A stretch of DNA of 64,000 nucleotides. It comes from Comamonas sp. lk. GTDB taxonomy: Bacteria; Pseudomonadota; Gammaproteobacteria; Burkholderiales; Burkholderiaceae_C. Location: positions 22,657 to 86,656 of the forward strand of contig CAMELV010000015.1 of assembly GCA_945925985.1 (NCBI GenBank). Direction: 5' to 3'. The notes beneath the pieces were generated by a model. That model worked only from the letters and a program-made list of their open reading frames with translations, was not told where the DNA came from and ran no database searches. Positions 43,583-54,263 of the stretch are shown piece by piece (position 1 is the stretch's first letter; each line of letters opens with the position of its first letter). Both the position numbers and the translations under genes were made by a program.

Positions 43583-44558
43583 AACCGCGTTTGCGGAAAT
43601 ACCACATCGGCACCAGCGCGCTGGCCACCATCAGGGCCAGCGCATAGGGGTAGCCCAGCGCCCAGTCCAACTCGGGCATGAACTTGAAGTTCATGCCGTA
43701 AAGACTGGCGATCAGCGTGGGCGGCAGCAGCGCCACGCTGGCCACCGAGAAAATCTTGATGATCTTGTTCTGGTTGATGTTGATAAAGCCGACCGTGGCA
43801 TCCATCAAAAAGTTGATCTTGTCGAACAGGAAAGCGGTGTGCGAGTCCAGCGAGTCGATGTCGCGCAGGATCTGCCGAGCCTCTTCGAACTGTTCGGCAT
43901 TGAGCATTTTGCTGCGCATCATGAAGCTGACCGCGCGCCGGGTGTCCATCACATTGCGCCGGATCCGGCCGTTCATGTCCTCGTGGTGGGCAATCGCGCC
44001 AAGCACCTCGCCGGCCATGGCGTCGGTCACATCGCCGGCCAGCACCTTGTTGCTGACTTTCTCCAACTCGTCGTAAATGCCCTCAAGGGTGTCGGCCGAG
44101 TACTCGGCGTCGGCGTCAAACAGCTTCAGCAGCACCTCTTTGGCGTCTTCGATCAAGCCCGGTGCCCGCCGGGCCCGCATGCGAAGCAGTCGAAACACAG
44201 GCACGTCTTCGTCATGAATTGAAAACAGCACGCCTCGGCTCTTGAGCGCATGGTTTTCCAGGTTCAGGATGAAGGCCACCCGAACCGTGCGTGGGTCGGC
44301 GTCGTCGGCAATCAGGAAGTCGCTGCGAATGTGCAGTTCGCCGTTGTCTTCTTTATAGAAGCGTGCCGATTCCTCGATGTCCTCGTCCATCGCGTCTTCG
44401 GGGATGGACAGGCCGTAGTACTGTTTGACCCAGCGCTTTTCTTCCAGCGAGGGGGACTCAAGGTCAACCCAGATAGGCTGGAACTTGGACAGTTCCTCCA
44501 GCGATTCGATTTCTTCCTGGAAGAGTCGACCATTGGCGAGCGAAAAGATATTGAGCAT
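43572..44558 (-). CDS. corA: CorA-family Mg2+/Co2+ channel
   Basis: This 328-residue protein has the CorA layout: a long cytosolic N-terminal domain, an extended stalk helix (about residues 200-260) and two C-terminal membrane helices. The signature YGMNFKFMPEL lies in the periplasmic loop, where GMN is the ion-selectivity motif. The C-terminal helix ends with a basic RKRGWLK tail. It forms a pentamer that admits Mg2+ and, less well, Co2+ and Ni2+. The stop codon is supplied by the dispersed repeat at 43517-43582. No magnesium-sensing leader was recognised upstream. Confidence 0.95.
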   Translation of the reverse strand: MLNIFSLANGRLFQEEIESLEELSKFQPIWVDLESPSLEEKRWVKQYYGLSIPEDAMDEDIEESARFYKEDNGELHIRSDFLIADDADPRTVRVAFILNLENHALKSRGVLFSIHDEDVPVFRLLRMRARRAPGLIEDAKEVLLKLFDADAEYSADTLEGIYDELEKVSNKVLAGDVTDAMAGEVLGAIAHHEDMNGRIRRNVMDTRRAVSFMMRSKMLNAEQFEEARQILRDIDSLDSHTAFLFDKINFLMDATVGFININQNKIIKIFSVASVALLPPTLIASLYGMNFKFMPELDWALGYPYALALMVASALVPMWYFRKRGWLK

Positions 44559-44712
44559 GGCTCACTCCCTGTAATGAATGGCATCTGGTGGCGTAGGGGT
44601 GTTCGCTTTCAACGCCGATGCTGTCATGGGAGTTGAAAGCTACCAACTGGGGTAGGTTTCCAAGGCGTCATCTCCGGTAGTCGCGATAGCCAAATTATCG
44701 CATTCCAGGCAC

Positions 44713-45927
44713 TTAGGGCGGGTCAAAAAACGCCAGCAGTTCGTCTTTTCGGGCATAGGCGTCGCTCTCGCCCATGCCAATCAGGGCCTGGACAAAACCA
44801 GGCTCGAACAGCAGGTAGCTGACCAGGGCGCCGCCGCCACCTCGCAACACGCCCAAGGCCCCTAGCGCGTTGCGGGTGCTGCCTGGCAATTCTTTGAGGT
44901 GTTGCTGGGCCAGTGCATCGAGCGACCCAGTGGGCTGGATCGACAGCACATCCACGTGCCTGTAGGGCAGGGCGGCGGCGGCTTCACGCGGCAACTGACG
45001 GATGGTTTGCGTGACCCGGTTGGTCTGCTCCACATCGGCCTGCAGCGTGTCGTGGAACACGCTGGCCATGGCATGGCCAGCGATGTTGCCCAGCGTGGGG
45101 CGGCGTCGCGACGGCGTGCTGGAGCCGGCCAGTCCGGAACGCTCGGGCTGACCGACGCCCACCACCAGCACCCTGTCGGCGCCGAGGTGCATCGCGGGTG
45201 ACAGCGGCGAGACCTGGCGCATGGAGCCGTCGCCAAAATGCTCTTGACGCCCGTCCACGAACAGGCTGGTCGATGGAAACAGGAAGGGGATGGCACTGGA
45301 CGCCATCAGGTGCTCGATGGTGACGGGCTGGAATTCCGCGCGGCGACCGGGACGGGTCCAGCCCTGAAACGGGTCGTCTGCCTGGGTATGGCAAAAGGTC
45401 CAGTGAATGCCACTGGTGTAGCTCGAAGCGGTCACCGCCAGCGCCTGCAACTGCCCTTGGCTCAGGGCGGATTCGATCCCGGGCAGTGAGATCGCCTGGT
45501 GCAGCGTATCGACCAGCGGCATATTGTCCAGAATCGCGCCGTTCAGGCGGGCTTGGCGCGATAAGCTCCAAGCGGTAATGAATTTGTTCAGTCGGGCCCA
45601 AGGCGCGACATTGAGCCGGTAGACATCGGCTGAGCGCAGCAGCGCCCAAAAGCCGGCCAGGCGTTCGAACGCGTCCAGGCCCTGCGTGGCGTAAGCCGCC
45701 AGGCAGGCGGCATTGATGGCGCCTGCCGAGGTGCCGATGAGCACCTGAAACGGGAATGCGCTGGGTTGGCCAATTCGCAGTTTGAGCAGGGTGGCCAGGG
45801 CGCGCAGCACACCCACCTGGTAGGCAGTGCGCGCACCTCCGCCCATCAGCACCAGCGCGGTGTTGGCGCCTGCGGTCCGGCGTGGGGCGGGGCGCAAGCT
45901 GGCATGCAGGATGGTGTCAAGGCTCAT
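44713..45927 (-). CDS. Patatin-like phospholipase
   Basis: This is a 404-residue patatin-fold hydrolase. The oxyanion loop GGGARTAYQVGVLRAL is near residue 28, the nucleophile Ser is in IGTSAGAINAA (GxSxG), and the catalytic Asp is in FGDGSMRQ (DG-A/G type, here DGS). It has no signal peptide. Members cleave acyl chains from phospholipids, some as secreted effectors and others in membrane turnover. The C-terminal 100 residues are helical and specific to this subgroup. The ATG at 45927 (MSLDTILHA) is chosen over one 26 codons upstream. Confidence 0.88.
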   Translation of the reverse strand: MSLDTILHASLRPAPRRTAGANTALVLMGGGARTAYQVGVLRALATLLKLRIGQPSAFPFQVLIGTSAGAINAACLAAYATQGLDAFERLAGFWALLRSADVYRLNVAPWARLNKFITAWSLSRQARLNGAILDNMPLVDTLHQAISLPGIESALSQGQLQALAVTASSYTSGIHWTFCHTQADDPFQGWTRPGRRAEFQPVTIEHLMASSAIPFLFPSTSLFVDGRQEHFGDGSMRQVSPLSPAMHLGADRVLVVGVGQPERSGLAGSSTPSRRRPTLGNIAGHAMASVFHDTLQADVEQTNRVTQTIRQLPREAAAALPYRHVDVLSIQPTGSLDALAQQHLKELPGSTRNALGALGVLRGGGGALVSYLLFEPGFVQALIGMGESDAYARKDELLAFFDPP

Positions 45928-46090
45928 AGTCTGATTGTGCCGACTGGTCCGGATCCTGGCAATTGCGCCGCTTGAGGTGGGCGCCAGCGACTCCTTTGCG
46001 TTCACGCAATAGAAGTCGGTTGCTTTTCTGCTCGGCGAGGAGCATAGTGAATTGCAGTCTTTTCAAACCGAGAGCACCAGGAGGCTATAT

Positions 46091-46420
46091 ATGAACTTGA
46101 CGATCAGCGGCCATCACCTTGAAGTCACCCCGGCATTGCGCAGTTATGTCACGACCAAGCTCGACCGCATCCTGCGCCACTTTGACCAGGTGGTAGATGT
46201 CAAGGTGTTGTTGACGATTGAAAATCAGAAAGAAAAAGAGCGTCGGCAGCGGGCCGAGTGCAATATTCGGGTCAAAGGCTCTGACATGTTTGCTCAAAGC
46301 GCCCATGCCGACTTGTATGCGGCGGTCGACGAGTTGGTAGACAAGCTTGACCGGCAGGTGGTGCGGCACAAAGGCCGGGTACAAAACCACCACCATGAGG
46401 CGCCCAAACGCCTGATGTAG
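46091..46420 (+). CDS. hpf: Ribosome hibernation-promoting factor (HPF/YfiA family)
   Basis: This is a 109-residue short-type HPF with an alpha-beta-beta-beta-alpha fold. It starts [20 protein letters not shown] and has [26 protein letters not shown] and [21 protein letters not shown]. It binds the 30S subunit near the decoding centre in stationary phase and promotes 100S dimers. An AGGAGG ribosome-binding site fixes the ATG at 46091. It leads the hpf-ptsN-hprK set typical of beta-proteobacteria; rpoN, often found just before, is absent here. Confidence 0.94.
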   Translation: MNLTISGHHLEVTPALRSYVTTKLDRILRHFDQVVDVKVLLTIENQKEKERRQRAECNIRVKGSDMFAQSAHADLYAAVDELVDKLDRQVVRHKGRVQNHHHEAPKRLM

Positions 46421-46508
46421 ACCGCACGCGCGGCGCTTCGCAAGAGCGCTGTTCCTTCGGCGCAGCAGTATGGCCCGGCCTCAGCTTGGGTGCATAATCC
46501 CGCCAGTT

Positions 46509-46976
46509 ATGAATCGTCTTGCATCCATCTTGCCTGCCGCTCAAGTGTTGGTGAGCGTCGACGCGACCAGTAAAAAGCGAGCGTTTGAAGAAGCTGGGCT
46601 GCTGTTTGAAAATCTCTACGGCCTGAGCCGGTCCTTGGTCACTGACAGCCTGTTTTCTCGCGAGCGCTTGGGCTCGACTGGGCTGGGGCATGGCGTGGCT
46701 ATTCCGCACGGCCGCATCAAAGGCCTGAAGGCGCCCATGGCGGCGGTGTTCCAGTTAGCGTACGCCATCGGCTTTGATGCACCCGATGACCATGCGGTGA
46801 GTTTGCTGATCTTCCTGCTGGTGCCCGAGGCAGCCACGCAAAAACACCTTGAAATACTGTCTGAAATCGCTGAAATGCTCAGCGATGCCGCGCTGCGCCA
46901 GAAACTGGCGGCCAGCACCGATGCCGCTGACCTGCACGCGCTGATCGCCAACTGGCGGTCGGCCCTGCCGGTCTGA
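46509..46976 (+). CDS. ptsN: PTS IIA-like nitrogen-regulatory protein
   Basis: This 155-residue EIIA domain has the phosphorylated His67 in [11 protein letters not shown]. Further family features are [12 protein letters not shown] at the start and [24 protein letters not shown] later. As part of the nitrogen PTS (EI-Ntr, NPr, EIIA-Ntr), it regulates rather than transports, typically affecting potassium uptake and sigma-54-linked processes. It is followed by hprK, the kinase for the HPr-type carrier, a common beta-proteobacterial pairing. The ATG at 46509 matches the family start. Confidence 0.93.
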   Translation: MNRLASILPAAQVLVSVDATSKKRAFEEAGLLFENLYGLSRSLVTDSLFSRERLGSTGLGHGVAIPHGRIKGLKAPMAAVFQLAYAIGFDAPDDHAVSLLIFLLVPEAATQKHLEILSEIAEMLSDAALRQKLAASTDAADLHALIANWRSALPV

Positions 46977-47013
46977 GCCGCCCAACCCGTCGCCTGGCGT
47001 CACTGGATTCAAA

Positions 47014-47964
47014 TTGAAACCCACCGTTGTCAGTGCAGATGTGCTGTTTGAGGAGTTCCGTGGCACCTTGAAGTGGGAGTGGGTCGCCGGCCTGGGTGCG
47101 TCCGAGCGCCGCTTCGATGAGGTGGCTGTGCGCGCCGCCCGCTCTGGCGCCGACCTTGTTGGTTACCTGAATTACATCCACCCGTACCGGGTACAGATTC
47201 TGGGTGAGCGCGAAATTTCGTACCTGATGAACGCTACGCCAGAAGATTGCGCACGACGCATTGCCCGTATCGTGACGCTGGAGCCGCCAGCGCTGGTGCT
47301 CGCTGATGGCCAGTTGGCCCCCGACGCGTTGGTGTCGATGTGCGAGCGGGCCCAAATCCCGATGTTTGCGACGCAGGGCTCATCGGCTTTTGTGATCGAC
47401 GTGCTGCGCGCCTACCTGTCCAAGCATTTTGCCGATCGGGCGTCGATGCACGGCGTGTTCATGGACATTCTGGGTCTGGGTGTGCTGATCACCGGCGAGT
47501 CGGGGCTGGGCAAGAGCGAGCTTGGCTTGGAGTTGATCTCACGCGGTAACGGCTTGGTGGCGGACGATGCGGTGGACCTGTTTCGAATCAACCAGGACAC
47601 GATCGAGGGCCGCTGCCCAGCGCTCCTGATGAACCTGCTGGAGGTGCGCGGCATCGGCCTGCTGGACATCCGCTGCATCTTTGGCGAAACCGCGGTCCGC
47701 CGCAAGATGCGGCTCAAGCTGATCGTGCATCTGGTGCGTCGTGAGACGCTGGAGCGTGACTATGAACGCATTCCCTATGAGCCGCTGACGCAGGATGTGC
47801 TGGGTGTGCCGGTGCGCAAGGTCGTCATCCAGGTGGTTGCGGGGCGCAATATTGCCGTCTTGGTCGAGGCAGCGGTGCGCAACACCATTCTGCAGTTGCG
47901 TGGCATTGACACCTACCAGGAGTTTGTCGAACGCCACCGCAACGCGATGGACACCGGAGACTAA
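47014..47964 (+). CDS. hprK: HPr kinase/phosphorylase
   Basis: This 316-residue bifunctional enzyme has a Walker [29 protein letters not shown], and the HPrK signature [10 protein letters not shown]. Its N-terminal domain (about 130 residues) is typical. It phosphorylates a serine of HPr-like proteins and reverses the reaction in response to metabolites. The start is TTG at 47014 ([15 protein letters not shown]); no ATG fits. It follows ptsN by 37 bp. Confidence 0.93.
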   Translation: MKPTVVSADVLFEEFRGTLKWEWVAGLGASERRFDEVAVRAARSGADLVGYLNYIHPYRVQILGEREISYLMNATPEDCARRIARIVTLEPPALVLADGQLAPDALVSMCERAQIPMFATQGSSAFVIDVLRAYLSKHFADRASMHGVFMDILGLGVLITGESGLGKSELGLELISRGNGLVADDAVDLFRINQDTIEGRCPALLMNLLEVRGIGLLDIRCIFGETAVRRKMRLKLIVHLVRRETLERDYERIPYEPLTQDVLGVPVRKVVIQVVAGRNIAVLVEAAVRNTILQLRGIDTYQEFVERHRNAMDTGD

Positions 47965-48000
47965 ACCCGCCCCCGGTTGACGGAATGGGAGGCCGACGGC

Positions 48001-48444
48001 TCAGGGCTTCTGAGCGACGACCGGCCGGTTGCCGCAGTGCTCGCGCACGCAGTGGGCATACAGACTCAGTGCGTGGTCGGCAATGGCGAAACCTTTGAGA
48101 TTGGCCACCGCATGTTGGCGTTTTTCGATTTCGGCATCGTAGAACTCTTCCACCCGGCCACAATCGAGGCAGACCAGATGGTCATGGTGCTGCCCTTCAT
48201 TGAGCTCATAAACCGCCTTGCCGCTCTCAAAGTGGCTGCGAGTCAGGATGTCGGCCTGTTCGAACTGGGCCAGAACCCGGTACACGGTGGCCAGACCCAC
48301 GTCGGATCGGTCCTCCAGCAGCACCCGAAAGACGTCCTCGGCGGTCATGTGGCGCTGGGCGCCCTTCTGGAAGATCTCCAGGATCTTCAAGCGGGGGAGC
48401 GTTGCCTTCAGGCCGGTACTTTTGAGTTCGTCGATATTGGTCAT
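48001..48444 (-). CDS. fur: Ferric uptake regulator
   Basis: This is a 147-residue metalloregulator. The N-terminal winged helix is [16 protein letters not shown], then [20 protein letters not shown]. The dimer domain has [16 protein letters not shown], with the His-rich site and first CxxC, and a late HCVREHC second Cys pair for structural zinc. With Fe2+ it represses iron-uptake genes. It is divergent from bamE, 99 bp apart, a conserved fur-bamE(omlA) arrangement. No Fur box could be called confidently in that gap. Confidence 0.95.
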   Translation of the reverse strand: MTNIDELKSTGLKATLPRLKILEIFQKGAQRHMTAEDVFRVLLEDRSDVGLATVYRVLAQFEQADILTRSHFESGKAVYELNEGQHHDHLVCLDCGRVEEFYDAEIEKRQHAVANLKGFAIADHALSLYAHCVREHCGNRPVVAQKP

Positions 48445-48543
48445 GAAGGTCTCAGGCGGTTGCCGGCCCCGGTTCGCCTTTTAGGACTCAAGCCGCGGTC
48501 TCAACCAGTACAATGAACTCATCATATCGCCAACGCAACGTCA

Positions 48544-49086
48544 ATGCCCGATCCTCACCACCGCCTCGTCCGACTGAGTCTGCTGCTGGTGATGGGTGCC
48601 AGTCTACTGGCTTGCAGCTCGCTGGATTCTGCCAGCAACCAAGTCGTTAATGTGGTCAGGCCCTACAAGATGGACATTGTGCAGGGCAACTTCGTCTCTG
48701 CCGAACAGTTGTCGGCGATCAAGCCGGGTATGACACGCTTGCAAGTCCGCGACGTGCTAGGTACGCCCCTGGTCGCCAGTATCTTTCATGAGGATCGCTG
48801 GGATTACGTCTTTACCTTCCGGCGCCAGGGTGTCCCTCCGCAGGCGCGGAAACTCACGGTGCATTTCAAGGGCGATGTGCTCGAGCGCGTTGACGCGGAT
48901 AGCATGCCGACTGAGGCTGAGTTTGTAGCGTCGCTGGATTCCGGCCGAAAGACCGGCAAGGTGCCGGCGTTGGAACTGGCTCCCGACACCGTCAGCCAGA
49001 GGCCTGTGACGGCAAAACCGGCCGAAGCCAAGCCGCTGCCGCCCCTGCCTGCAAGCTATCCGCCGCTTGAGCCGGTGCTGCGCTAA
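48544..49086 (+). CDS. bamE: Outer-membrane assembly lipoprotein BamE
   Basis: This 180-residue lipoprotein has a signal ending in LLACSS (lipidated Cys near residue 24). The BamE (SmpA/OmlA) domain follows: VQGNFVSAEQLSAIKPGMTR, then VRDVLGTPLVASIFHEDRWDYVF. It is part of the BAM complex that folds outer-membrane proteins. A Pro/Ala-rich C-terminal tail of about 50 residues extends beyond the minimal domain, as in other Burkholderiales. It is divergent from fur and leads into dapB after 15 bp. Confidence 0.93.
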   Translation: MPDPHHRLVRLSLLLVMGASLLACSSLDSASNQVVNVVRPYKMDIVQGNFVSAEQLSAIKPGMTRLQVRDVLGTPLVASIFHEDRWDYVFTFRRQGVPPQARKLTVHFKGDVLERVDADSMPTEAEFVASLDSGRKTGKVPALELAPDTVSQRPVTAKPAEAKPLPPLPASYPPLEPVLR

Positions 49087-49101
49087 ACCATAAGGCCCGC
49101 C

Positions 49102-49917
49102 ATGACCGACCCTGTGTTGCATCGCATTGCCGTCGCCGGCGCCTCTGGGCGCATGGGGCAGATCCTGGTCGAGGCGGTACGCGCCGCGACCGACACACTG
49201 CTCGGAGGCGCACTTGATCGCCAGGGTAGCCCAGCCCTGGGCGCCGACGCTGCTGCCTTTTTGGGGCAGACCAGTGGGGTGACCATTACCGCTGATCTGC
49301 GCCAGGGCTTGGCGCATGCGGACACCCTGATTGATTTCACCCGTCCAGAAGGCACGCTGGCGCATTTGCGGGTGTGTCGCGAACTCGGCGTCAATGCCGT
49401 GATCGGCACCACCGGATTCACCGAGGCCCAAAAGGCCGAAATTGCCGAGGCGGCGCGCGACATCGCGATTGTGATGGCCCCCAATATGAGTGTGGGCGTG
49501 AACGTGACGCTCAAACTGCTGGAGATGGCGGCGCGTGCGCTGGCCACGGGCTACGACATCGAGATTATCGAGGCGCACCACCGGCACAAAGTAGATGCGC
49601 CCTCCGGAACGGCGCTGAAGATGGGAGAGGTTATCGCGGCCGCCCTCGGGCGCGATCTGAAAGACTGTGCCGTCTACGCCCGTGAGGGCGTGACCGGTGA
49701 GCGGGACCCGTCCAGCATCGGTTTTGCCTCCATTCGGGGCGGCGACATTGTGGGTGACCACACGGTGCTGTTTGCAGGGACCGGCGAGCGCATCGAAATC
49801 ACCCATAAGTCCTCCAGTCGGGCCACCTACGCCCAGGGCAGTCTGCGCGCCGCACGCTTCCTGCTGCAGCACAAGGCCGGGCTGTTTGACATGTTTGACG
49901 TGCTCCAGTTGCGATGA
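49102..49917 (+). CDS. dapB: 4-hydroxy-tetrahydrodipicolinate reductase
   Basis: This 271-residue lysine/diaminopimelate pathway enzyme has the N-terminal nucleotide loop [18 protein letters not shown], then [10 protein letters not shown] and [12 protein letters not shown]. The catalytic motif is [20 protein letters not shown], with the His pair and Lys. It reduces hydroxy-tetrahydrodipicolinate with NAD(P)H. Length and motifs are standard. It overlaps the ExbB-family gene by 4 bp. Confidence 0.95.
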   Translation: MTDPVLHRIAVAGASGRMGQILVEAVRAATDTLLGGALDRQGSPALGADAAAFLGQTSGVTITADLRQGLAHADTLIDFTRPEGTLAHLRVCRELGVNAVIGTTGFTEAQKAEIAEAARDIAIVMAPNMSVGVNVTLKLLEMAARALATGYDIEIIEAHHRHKVDAPSGTALKMGEVIAAALGRDLKDCAVYAREGVTGERDPSSIGFASIRGGDIVGDHTVLFAGTGERIEITHKSSSRATYAQGSLRAARFLLQHKAGLFDMFDVLQLR

Positions 49918-50567
49918 ACCTGATTCAGCTCTACAACCAGGGCGATGCGCTGAGTCAAGGTGTGACGCTGCTGCTGCTGATGATGTCGGTGTGCAGCTGG
50001 GTTGTGATTGTCTGGAAAACTTGGTTATTGCAACGGGCTGGCGCTGATATCCGACGTTGTACCGCCGCATTCTGGCAAGGCGCGTCAGTGGCTGCTGCTA
50101 CACCTACGGTTCAGGCGTTTGACCGCGAAGCCCTGGTCTTGCCCTTGATCGAGGCCATACAACCACAAGCCAACAACACCCTGGCGACCGCCGGTGATCG
50201 TTCGCAACAGCTCACCCGTGTGCTGCGCGACGCACTGCACGGCGTGCTGGCGAAGCTGCATTACGGCCAGGTGCTGCTGGCCACTGTGGGTTCCACGGCG
50301 CCGTTTGTGGGCCTGCTTGGCACCGTTTGGGGCATCTACCGTGCCCTGATCGGCATTGCCGATGCCGGCCAGGTCAGTATCGACAAAATCTCTGGACCGG
50401 TGGGCGAGGCCCTGATCATGACCGCCGTGGGCCTGGCGGTGGCGATCCCAGCGGTGTTGGCCTACAACGTGATGGGGCGGGCAATCGCGCGGCTAGAAGC
50501 CGAACTCGAAGGCTTCGCGCGCGACCTGCTTGACCTAGCGGTTAGTCCCTCGTTCCGGCTCGACTAA
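49914..50567 (+). CDS. MotA/TolQ/ExbB proton-channel family protein
   Basis: This 217-residue inner-membrane protein has three hydrophobic segments (about 15-38, 110-135 and 158-180). The family signature [20 protein letters not shown] is followed by [20 protein letters not shown]. It uses proton flow with the ExbD-type partner 19 bp downstream to energise an outer-membrane process. No tonB or tolA lies next to the pair, so ExbB and TolQ remain alternatives. Placement between dapB and leuS is usual in this family of bacteria. Confidence 0.9.
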   Translation: MNLIQLYNQGDALSQGVTLLLLMMSVCSWVVIVWKTWLLQRAGADIRRCTAAFWQGASVAAATPTVQAFDREALVLPLIEAIQPQANNTLATAGDRSQQLTRVLRDALHGVLAKLHYGQVLLATVGSTAPFVGLLGTVWGIYRALIGIADAGQVSIDKISGPVGEALIMTAVGLAVAIPAVLAYNVMGRAIARLEAELEGFARDLLDLAVSPSFRLD

Positions 50568-50586
50568 GGCGCAAGCAAAGCCAACC

Positions 50587-51015
50587 ATGTCATTCGGCCG
50601 CTTGGAGCGCTCTCAAAGCGCACAACCCATCAGCGAGATCAATGTCACGCCTTTGGTGGATGTGATGCTGGTGTTGGTGGTGATTTTCATCCTGACCGCA
50701 CCGCTGCTCACCAGTGCCATCAAACTGGACTTGCCCCAAAGTGCGGCGGCAAAGCCGGTACAGGCGCCCATCGCGCTGACGCTGGTGGTCGACCGCGCTG
50801 GACAGACTTTTCTGGCCGACCAGGCGGTCACGACCGATCGGCTGGCGCAGGCGCTGCGTCAGGCGGCACAAGCCAACTCCGACACCGAGCTGCGGTTGCG
50901 GGCCGATGCGCAGGTGCCCTATGGGCGCGTCGTCGAAGTGATGGGCTTGGCCCAACAGGCCGGCTTGCACCGGATCGGCTTTGTGGCTGACCCTGGGGCC
51001 CCGGCCAAACCCTAA
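50587..51015 (+). CDS. ExbD/TolR family protein
   Basis: This 142-residue protein has one N-terminal membrane helix (about residues 20-40). The conserved INVTPLVDVMLVLVVIF holds the Asp that carries protons in ExbD/TolR. The periplasmic domain has LRADAQVPYGRVVEVMGLAQ, the ExbD/TolR terminal motif. It works with the ExbB/TolQ-type protein encoded just upstream. About 40 bp separate it from leuS. Confidence 0.92.
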   Translation: MSFGRLERSQSAQPISEINVTPLVDVMLVLVVIFILTAPLLTSAIKLDLPQSAAAKPVQAPIALTLVVDRAGQTFLADQAVTTDRLAQALRQAAQANSDTELRLRADAQVPYGRVVEVMGLAQQAGLHRIGFVADPGAPAKP

Positions 51016-51054
51016 AATCCCCCGCTGGCAGTCGCTCGGACTGCCGATGATTGA

Positions 51055-53739
51055 ATGCCCATGGACGAAAAATACAAGCATATTGCCGTTGAGCAAGCGG
51101 CCCAAAGCCACTGGACCGCCACCGACGCCTACCGGGTGAGCGAGCACCAGAGCAAGAAAAAATTCTATGCCTGTTCCATGCTGCCCTACCCCAGCGGCAA
51201 GCTGCACATGGGCCATGTGCGCAACTACACCATCAACGACATGCTCACGCGCTACCTGCGCATGAATGGCTACAACGTGCTGATGCCCATGGGTTGGGAC
51301 GCTTTTGGCTTGCCTGCTGAAAATGCCGCCCTGAAAAACGGTGTGCCACCAGCCCAGTGGACCTACGACAACATCGCCTACATGAAGCAGCAGATGCAGG
51401 CGATGGGGCTGGCCATCGACTGGAGCCGTGAAGTGGCCACCTGCGACCCCAGCTATTACAAATGGAACCAATGGCTGTTCCTGAAGATGCTGGAAAAAGG
51501 CATTGCCTACCGCAAGACCCAGGTCGTCAACTGGGACCCGGTGGATCAGACCGTGCTGGCTAACGAGCAGGTGATCGACGGCAAGGGCTGGCGCACGGGC
51601 GCGGTGGTGGAAAAGCGCGAGATTCCAGGGTATTATTTGAAAATCACGGCCTATGCCGAGGAACTGCTGGACCACGTGCAGCACAAACTTCCGGGCTGGC
51701 CTGAGCGCGTGAAGCTGATGCAAGAAAACTGGATCGGCAAGAGCCAGGGCGTGCGTTTTGCCTTTACCCATGACATCCGGGGCGACGATGGCGCCCTGAT
51801 CGGTGACGGCCGCATGTACGTGTTCACCACCCGGGCCGACACCATCATGGGCGTTACCTTTTGTGCAGTGGCGCCCGAGCACCCCCTGGCGCAACACGCG
51901 GCACAGACCAACCCGGCGCTGGCTGGCTTCATTGAAGAGTGCCAACGCGGCGGTACCACTGAGGCTGAGCTCGCCACCCAGGAAAAAAAGGGCATGGCCA
52001 CCGGGCTGTCAGTCACGCACCCCCTTACCGGCGCACCTTTGGCGGTGTGGGTCGGCAATTACGTGCTGATGAGTTATGGCGACGGTGCGGTGATGGGTGT
52101 GCCGGCGCATGACGAGCGCGACTTTGCCTTTGCCTTGAAATACAGGCTGACGATCCAGCCTGTGGTCAGCTTCGGTTCCAAGGCTTTTGATGCCAACCGG
52201 TGGCAGGACTGGTATGGCGAAAAAAGTGCTGGACGGGCGATCCATTCTGACAAGTACGACGGCTTGGCTTTCCCGGATTGCGTCGAGGCGGTTGCAGCCG
52301 ACCTCGCTGCACTCGGCCTGGGTGAGAAAAAAACCACCTGGCGCCTGCGCGACTGGGGCGTGAGCCGGCAGCGCTACTGGGGCACGCCCATTCCCATCAT
52401 CCATTGCGACGAGCACGGCGCGGTGCCCGTGCCCGAAAAAGACCTGCCGGTGGTGCTGCCGCAGGATTGCGTGCCCGATGGCAGTGGCAACCCTTTGCAC
52501 AAGCACGTCGGCTTTCACGCCGGGGTGGTGTGCCCGGTCTGTGGCAAGCCCGCACGGCGTGAAACCGACACCATGGACACGTTTGTCGACAGCTCCTGGT
52601 ACTTCATGCGCTACTGCGACCCGAAGAACGACCAGGCGATGGTGGCCGGCGGTGCCGACTACTGGATGCCGATGGACCAGTACATCGGCGGCATCGAGCA
52701 CGCCATTCTGCACCTGCTGTACGCCCGTTTCTGGACCAAGGTGATGCGCGACCTTGGCCTGGTCAAGGTCGACGAGCCTTTTACCAAGCTGCTGACGCAG
52801 GGCATGGTGCTCAACCATATTTACTCGCGCAAGGGCGAGAAGGGCGGGGTGGAGTATTTCTGGCCGCACGAGGTGGAAGACCTGCACGACGACACCGGCA
52901 AGGTAACCGGTGCTCGACTCAAGGCGGCCAAGGGTGCCTTGCCGGCCGGCACGCTGATCACCTACGAGGGGGTCGGCACCATGAGCAAGAGCAAAAATAA
53001 TGGGGTTGATCCGCAAGACCTCATCGAAAAATACGGTGCTGACACCGCCCGCCTGTACACCATGTTCACCGCGCCACCTGAGGCCACACTGGAATGGAAC
53101 GATGCGGCGGTAGAGGGCTCCTACCGTTTCCTGAAACGGGTCTGGAACTTTGGATACAAGCTTGCCGCTATGGATTCGGGAGCGTTAGAGGCAGCAGTGG
53201 CGGGGGCTAAGCGCCTGAATGATGTGCAATTTGGCAAAGAAGCGCGGGCCTTGCGGCTGGACATTCACGCCGTACTCAAGCAGGTCGACTACGACTACCA
53301 GCGCATGCAGTACAACACAGTGGTGTCGGGTGCTATGAAGATGATCAACGCCTTGGATGACTTCAAGGCAACACACACGCCGGGCGGGGCGATCGCCCAG
53401 ATCGAGGGCTTTGGCATTTTGCTGCGCTGCCTGTACCCCGCAACGCCGCACATCGCCCACAGCCTGTGGCAGGCGCTGGGCTACGCCGGCGTGCTGGGTG
53501 ACATCCTCGACACGCCCTGGCCCCAAGTGGACCCGACCGCTATGGCGCAGGATGAAATCGAGCTGGTGCTGCAGATCAACGGCAAGCTTCGCGGCGCCAT
53601 CGTGGTGCCGGCCGGCGCCTCGCGGGAGGCGGTGGAACAACTGGCCGTTGTCAGCGAGATCTTCCTCAATCTCGCCGGCGGCGCAACGCCGAAAAAGATC
53701 ATTGTTGTACCAGGCCGGCTGGTCAATCTGGTGATCTGA
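51055..53739 (+). CDS. leuS: Leucyl-tRNA synthetase
   Basis: This 894-residue class Ia synthetase has the HIGH-type motif [16 protein letters not shown] and a CP1 editing domain with [12 protein letters not shown] and the Asp-containing HDERDF loop. [13 protein letters not shown] and zinc-like Cys pairs ([10 protein letters not shown]) follow, then KMSKS-type [11 protein letters not shown]-terminal anticodon/UNE-L region ends [11 protein letters not shown]. The segment before [17 protein letters not shown] is longer than in short homologues. Start at 51055 or three codons later. It is followed by lptE after 13 bp, the conserved leuS-lptE-holA order. Confidence 0.96.
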   Translation: MPMDEKYKHIAVEQAAQSHWTATDAYRVSEHQSKKKFYACSMLPYPSGKLHMGHVRNYTINDMLTRYLRMNGYNVLMPMGWDAFGLPAENAALKNGVPPAQWTYDNIAYMKQQMQAMGLAIDWSREVATCDPSYYKWNQWLFLKMLEKGIAYRKTQVVNWDPVDQTVLANEQVIDGKGWRTGAVVEKREIPGYYLKITAYAEELLDHVQHKLPGWPERVKLMQENWIGKSQGVRFAFTHDIRGDDGALIGDGRMYVFTTRADTIMGVTFCAVAPEHPLAQHAAQTNPALAGFIEECQRGGTTEAELATQEKKGMATGLSVTHPLTGAPLAVWVGNYVLMSYGDGAVMGVPAHDERDFAFALKYRLTIQPVVSFGSKAFDANRWQDWYGEKSAGRAIHSDKYDGLAFPDCVEAVAADLAALGLGEKKTTWRLRDWGVSRQRYWGTPIPIIHCDEHGAVPVPEKDLPVVLPQDCVPDGSGNPLHKHVGFHAGVVCPVCGKPARRETDTMDTFVDSSWYFMRYCDPKNDQAMVAGGADYWMPMDQYIGGIEHAILHLLYARFWTKVMRDLGLVKVDEPFTKLLTQGMVLNHIYSRKGEKGGVEYFWPHEVEDLHDDTGKVTGARLKAAKGALPAGTLITYEGVGTMSKSKNNGVDPQDLIEKYGADTARLYTMFTAPPEATLEWNDAAVEGSYRFLKRVWNFGYKLAAMDSGALEAAVAGAKRLNDVQFGKEARALRLDIHAVLKQVDYDYQRMQYNTVVSGAMKMINALDDFKATHTPGGAIAQIEGFGILLRCLYPATPHIAHSLWQALGYAGVLGDILDTPWPQVDPTAMAQDEIELVLQINGKLRGAIVVPAGASREAVEQLAVVSEIFLNLAGGATPKKIIVVPGRLVNLVI

Positions 53740-53752
53740 GCTCGCGGCCCCC

Positions 53753-54259
53753 ATGCACCGCCGCCCACTCCTTGCCCTGTTGCTACCTGTGGGACTGGCT
53801 CTGGGAGGCTGCGGTTTCCGCCTGCGCGGCAGCCAGACTTATGCCTTTGATCGGATTGCGGTGCTGCCTCATCCGGGTGGGCCGCTGGCGATCGAGCTGC
53901 GCCGCTCCTTTGGCCCTGCGGTGCAGGTGCTGGCACCTGGGGCGCCGCTGATCCAGGCCCAGGTGGTGCTGGATTTGTTGCAGGAGCAGCGTGAAAAAAC
54001 CGTGGTGGGTGTCAATGCCTCGGGCCAGGTGCGGGAGTTTCAGCTGCGCATCCGGGTGCGCTTTGGCCTGCGCACGCCGCAGGGCCAGGCACTGATCGCG
54101 CCGTCAGACATCCTGCAGCAGCGTGACATCAGCTTTAATGAATCTGCTGTGCTGGCCAAAGAAGCCGAGGAAGGCCTGTTGTACCGCGACATGCAGTCCG
54201 ATATCGTGCAGCAGTTGCTGAGGCGCCTGGCCGCAGTCAAGTCTTTGACGCCTCCCTGA
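53753..54259 (+). CDS. lptE: LPS-assembly lipoprotein LptE
   Basis: This 168-residue lipoprotein has a signal with lipobox LALGGC (Cys near residue 20), then GFRLRGSQTYAFDRIAVLPH, the common LptE start. A two-layer alpha/beta domain follows, with late DISFNESAVLAKEAEEGLLY and DIVQQLLRRLAAVK. It plugs LptD at the outer membrane for lipopolysaccharide insertion. It sits in the conserved leuS-lptE-holA order, ending 4 bp before holA. Confidence 0.92.
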   Translation: MHRRPLLALLLPVGLALGGCGFRLRGSQTYAFDRIAVLPHPGGPLAIELRRSFGPAVQVLAPGAPLIQAQVVLDLLQEQREKTVVGVNASGQVREFQLRIRVRFGLRTPQGQALIAPSDILQQRDISFNESAVLAKEAEEGLLYRDMQSDIVQQLLRRLAAVKSLTPP

Positions 54260-54263
54260 GCCC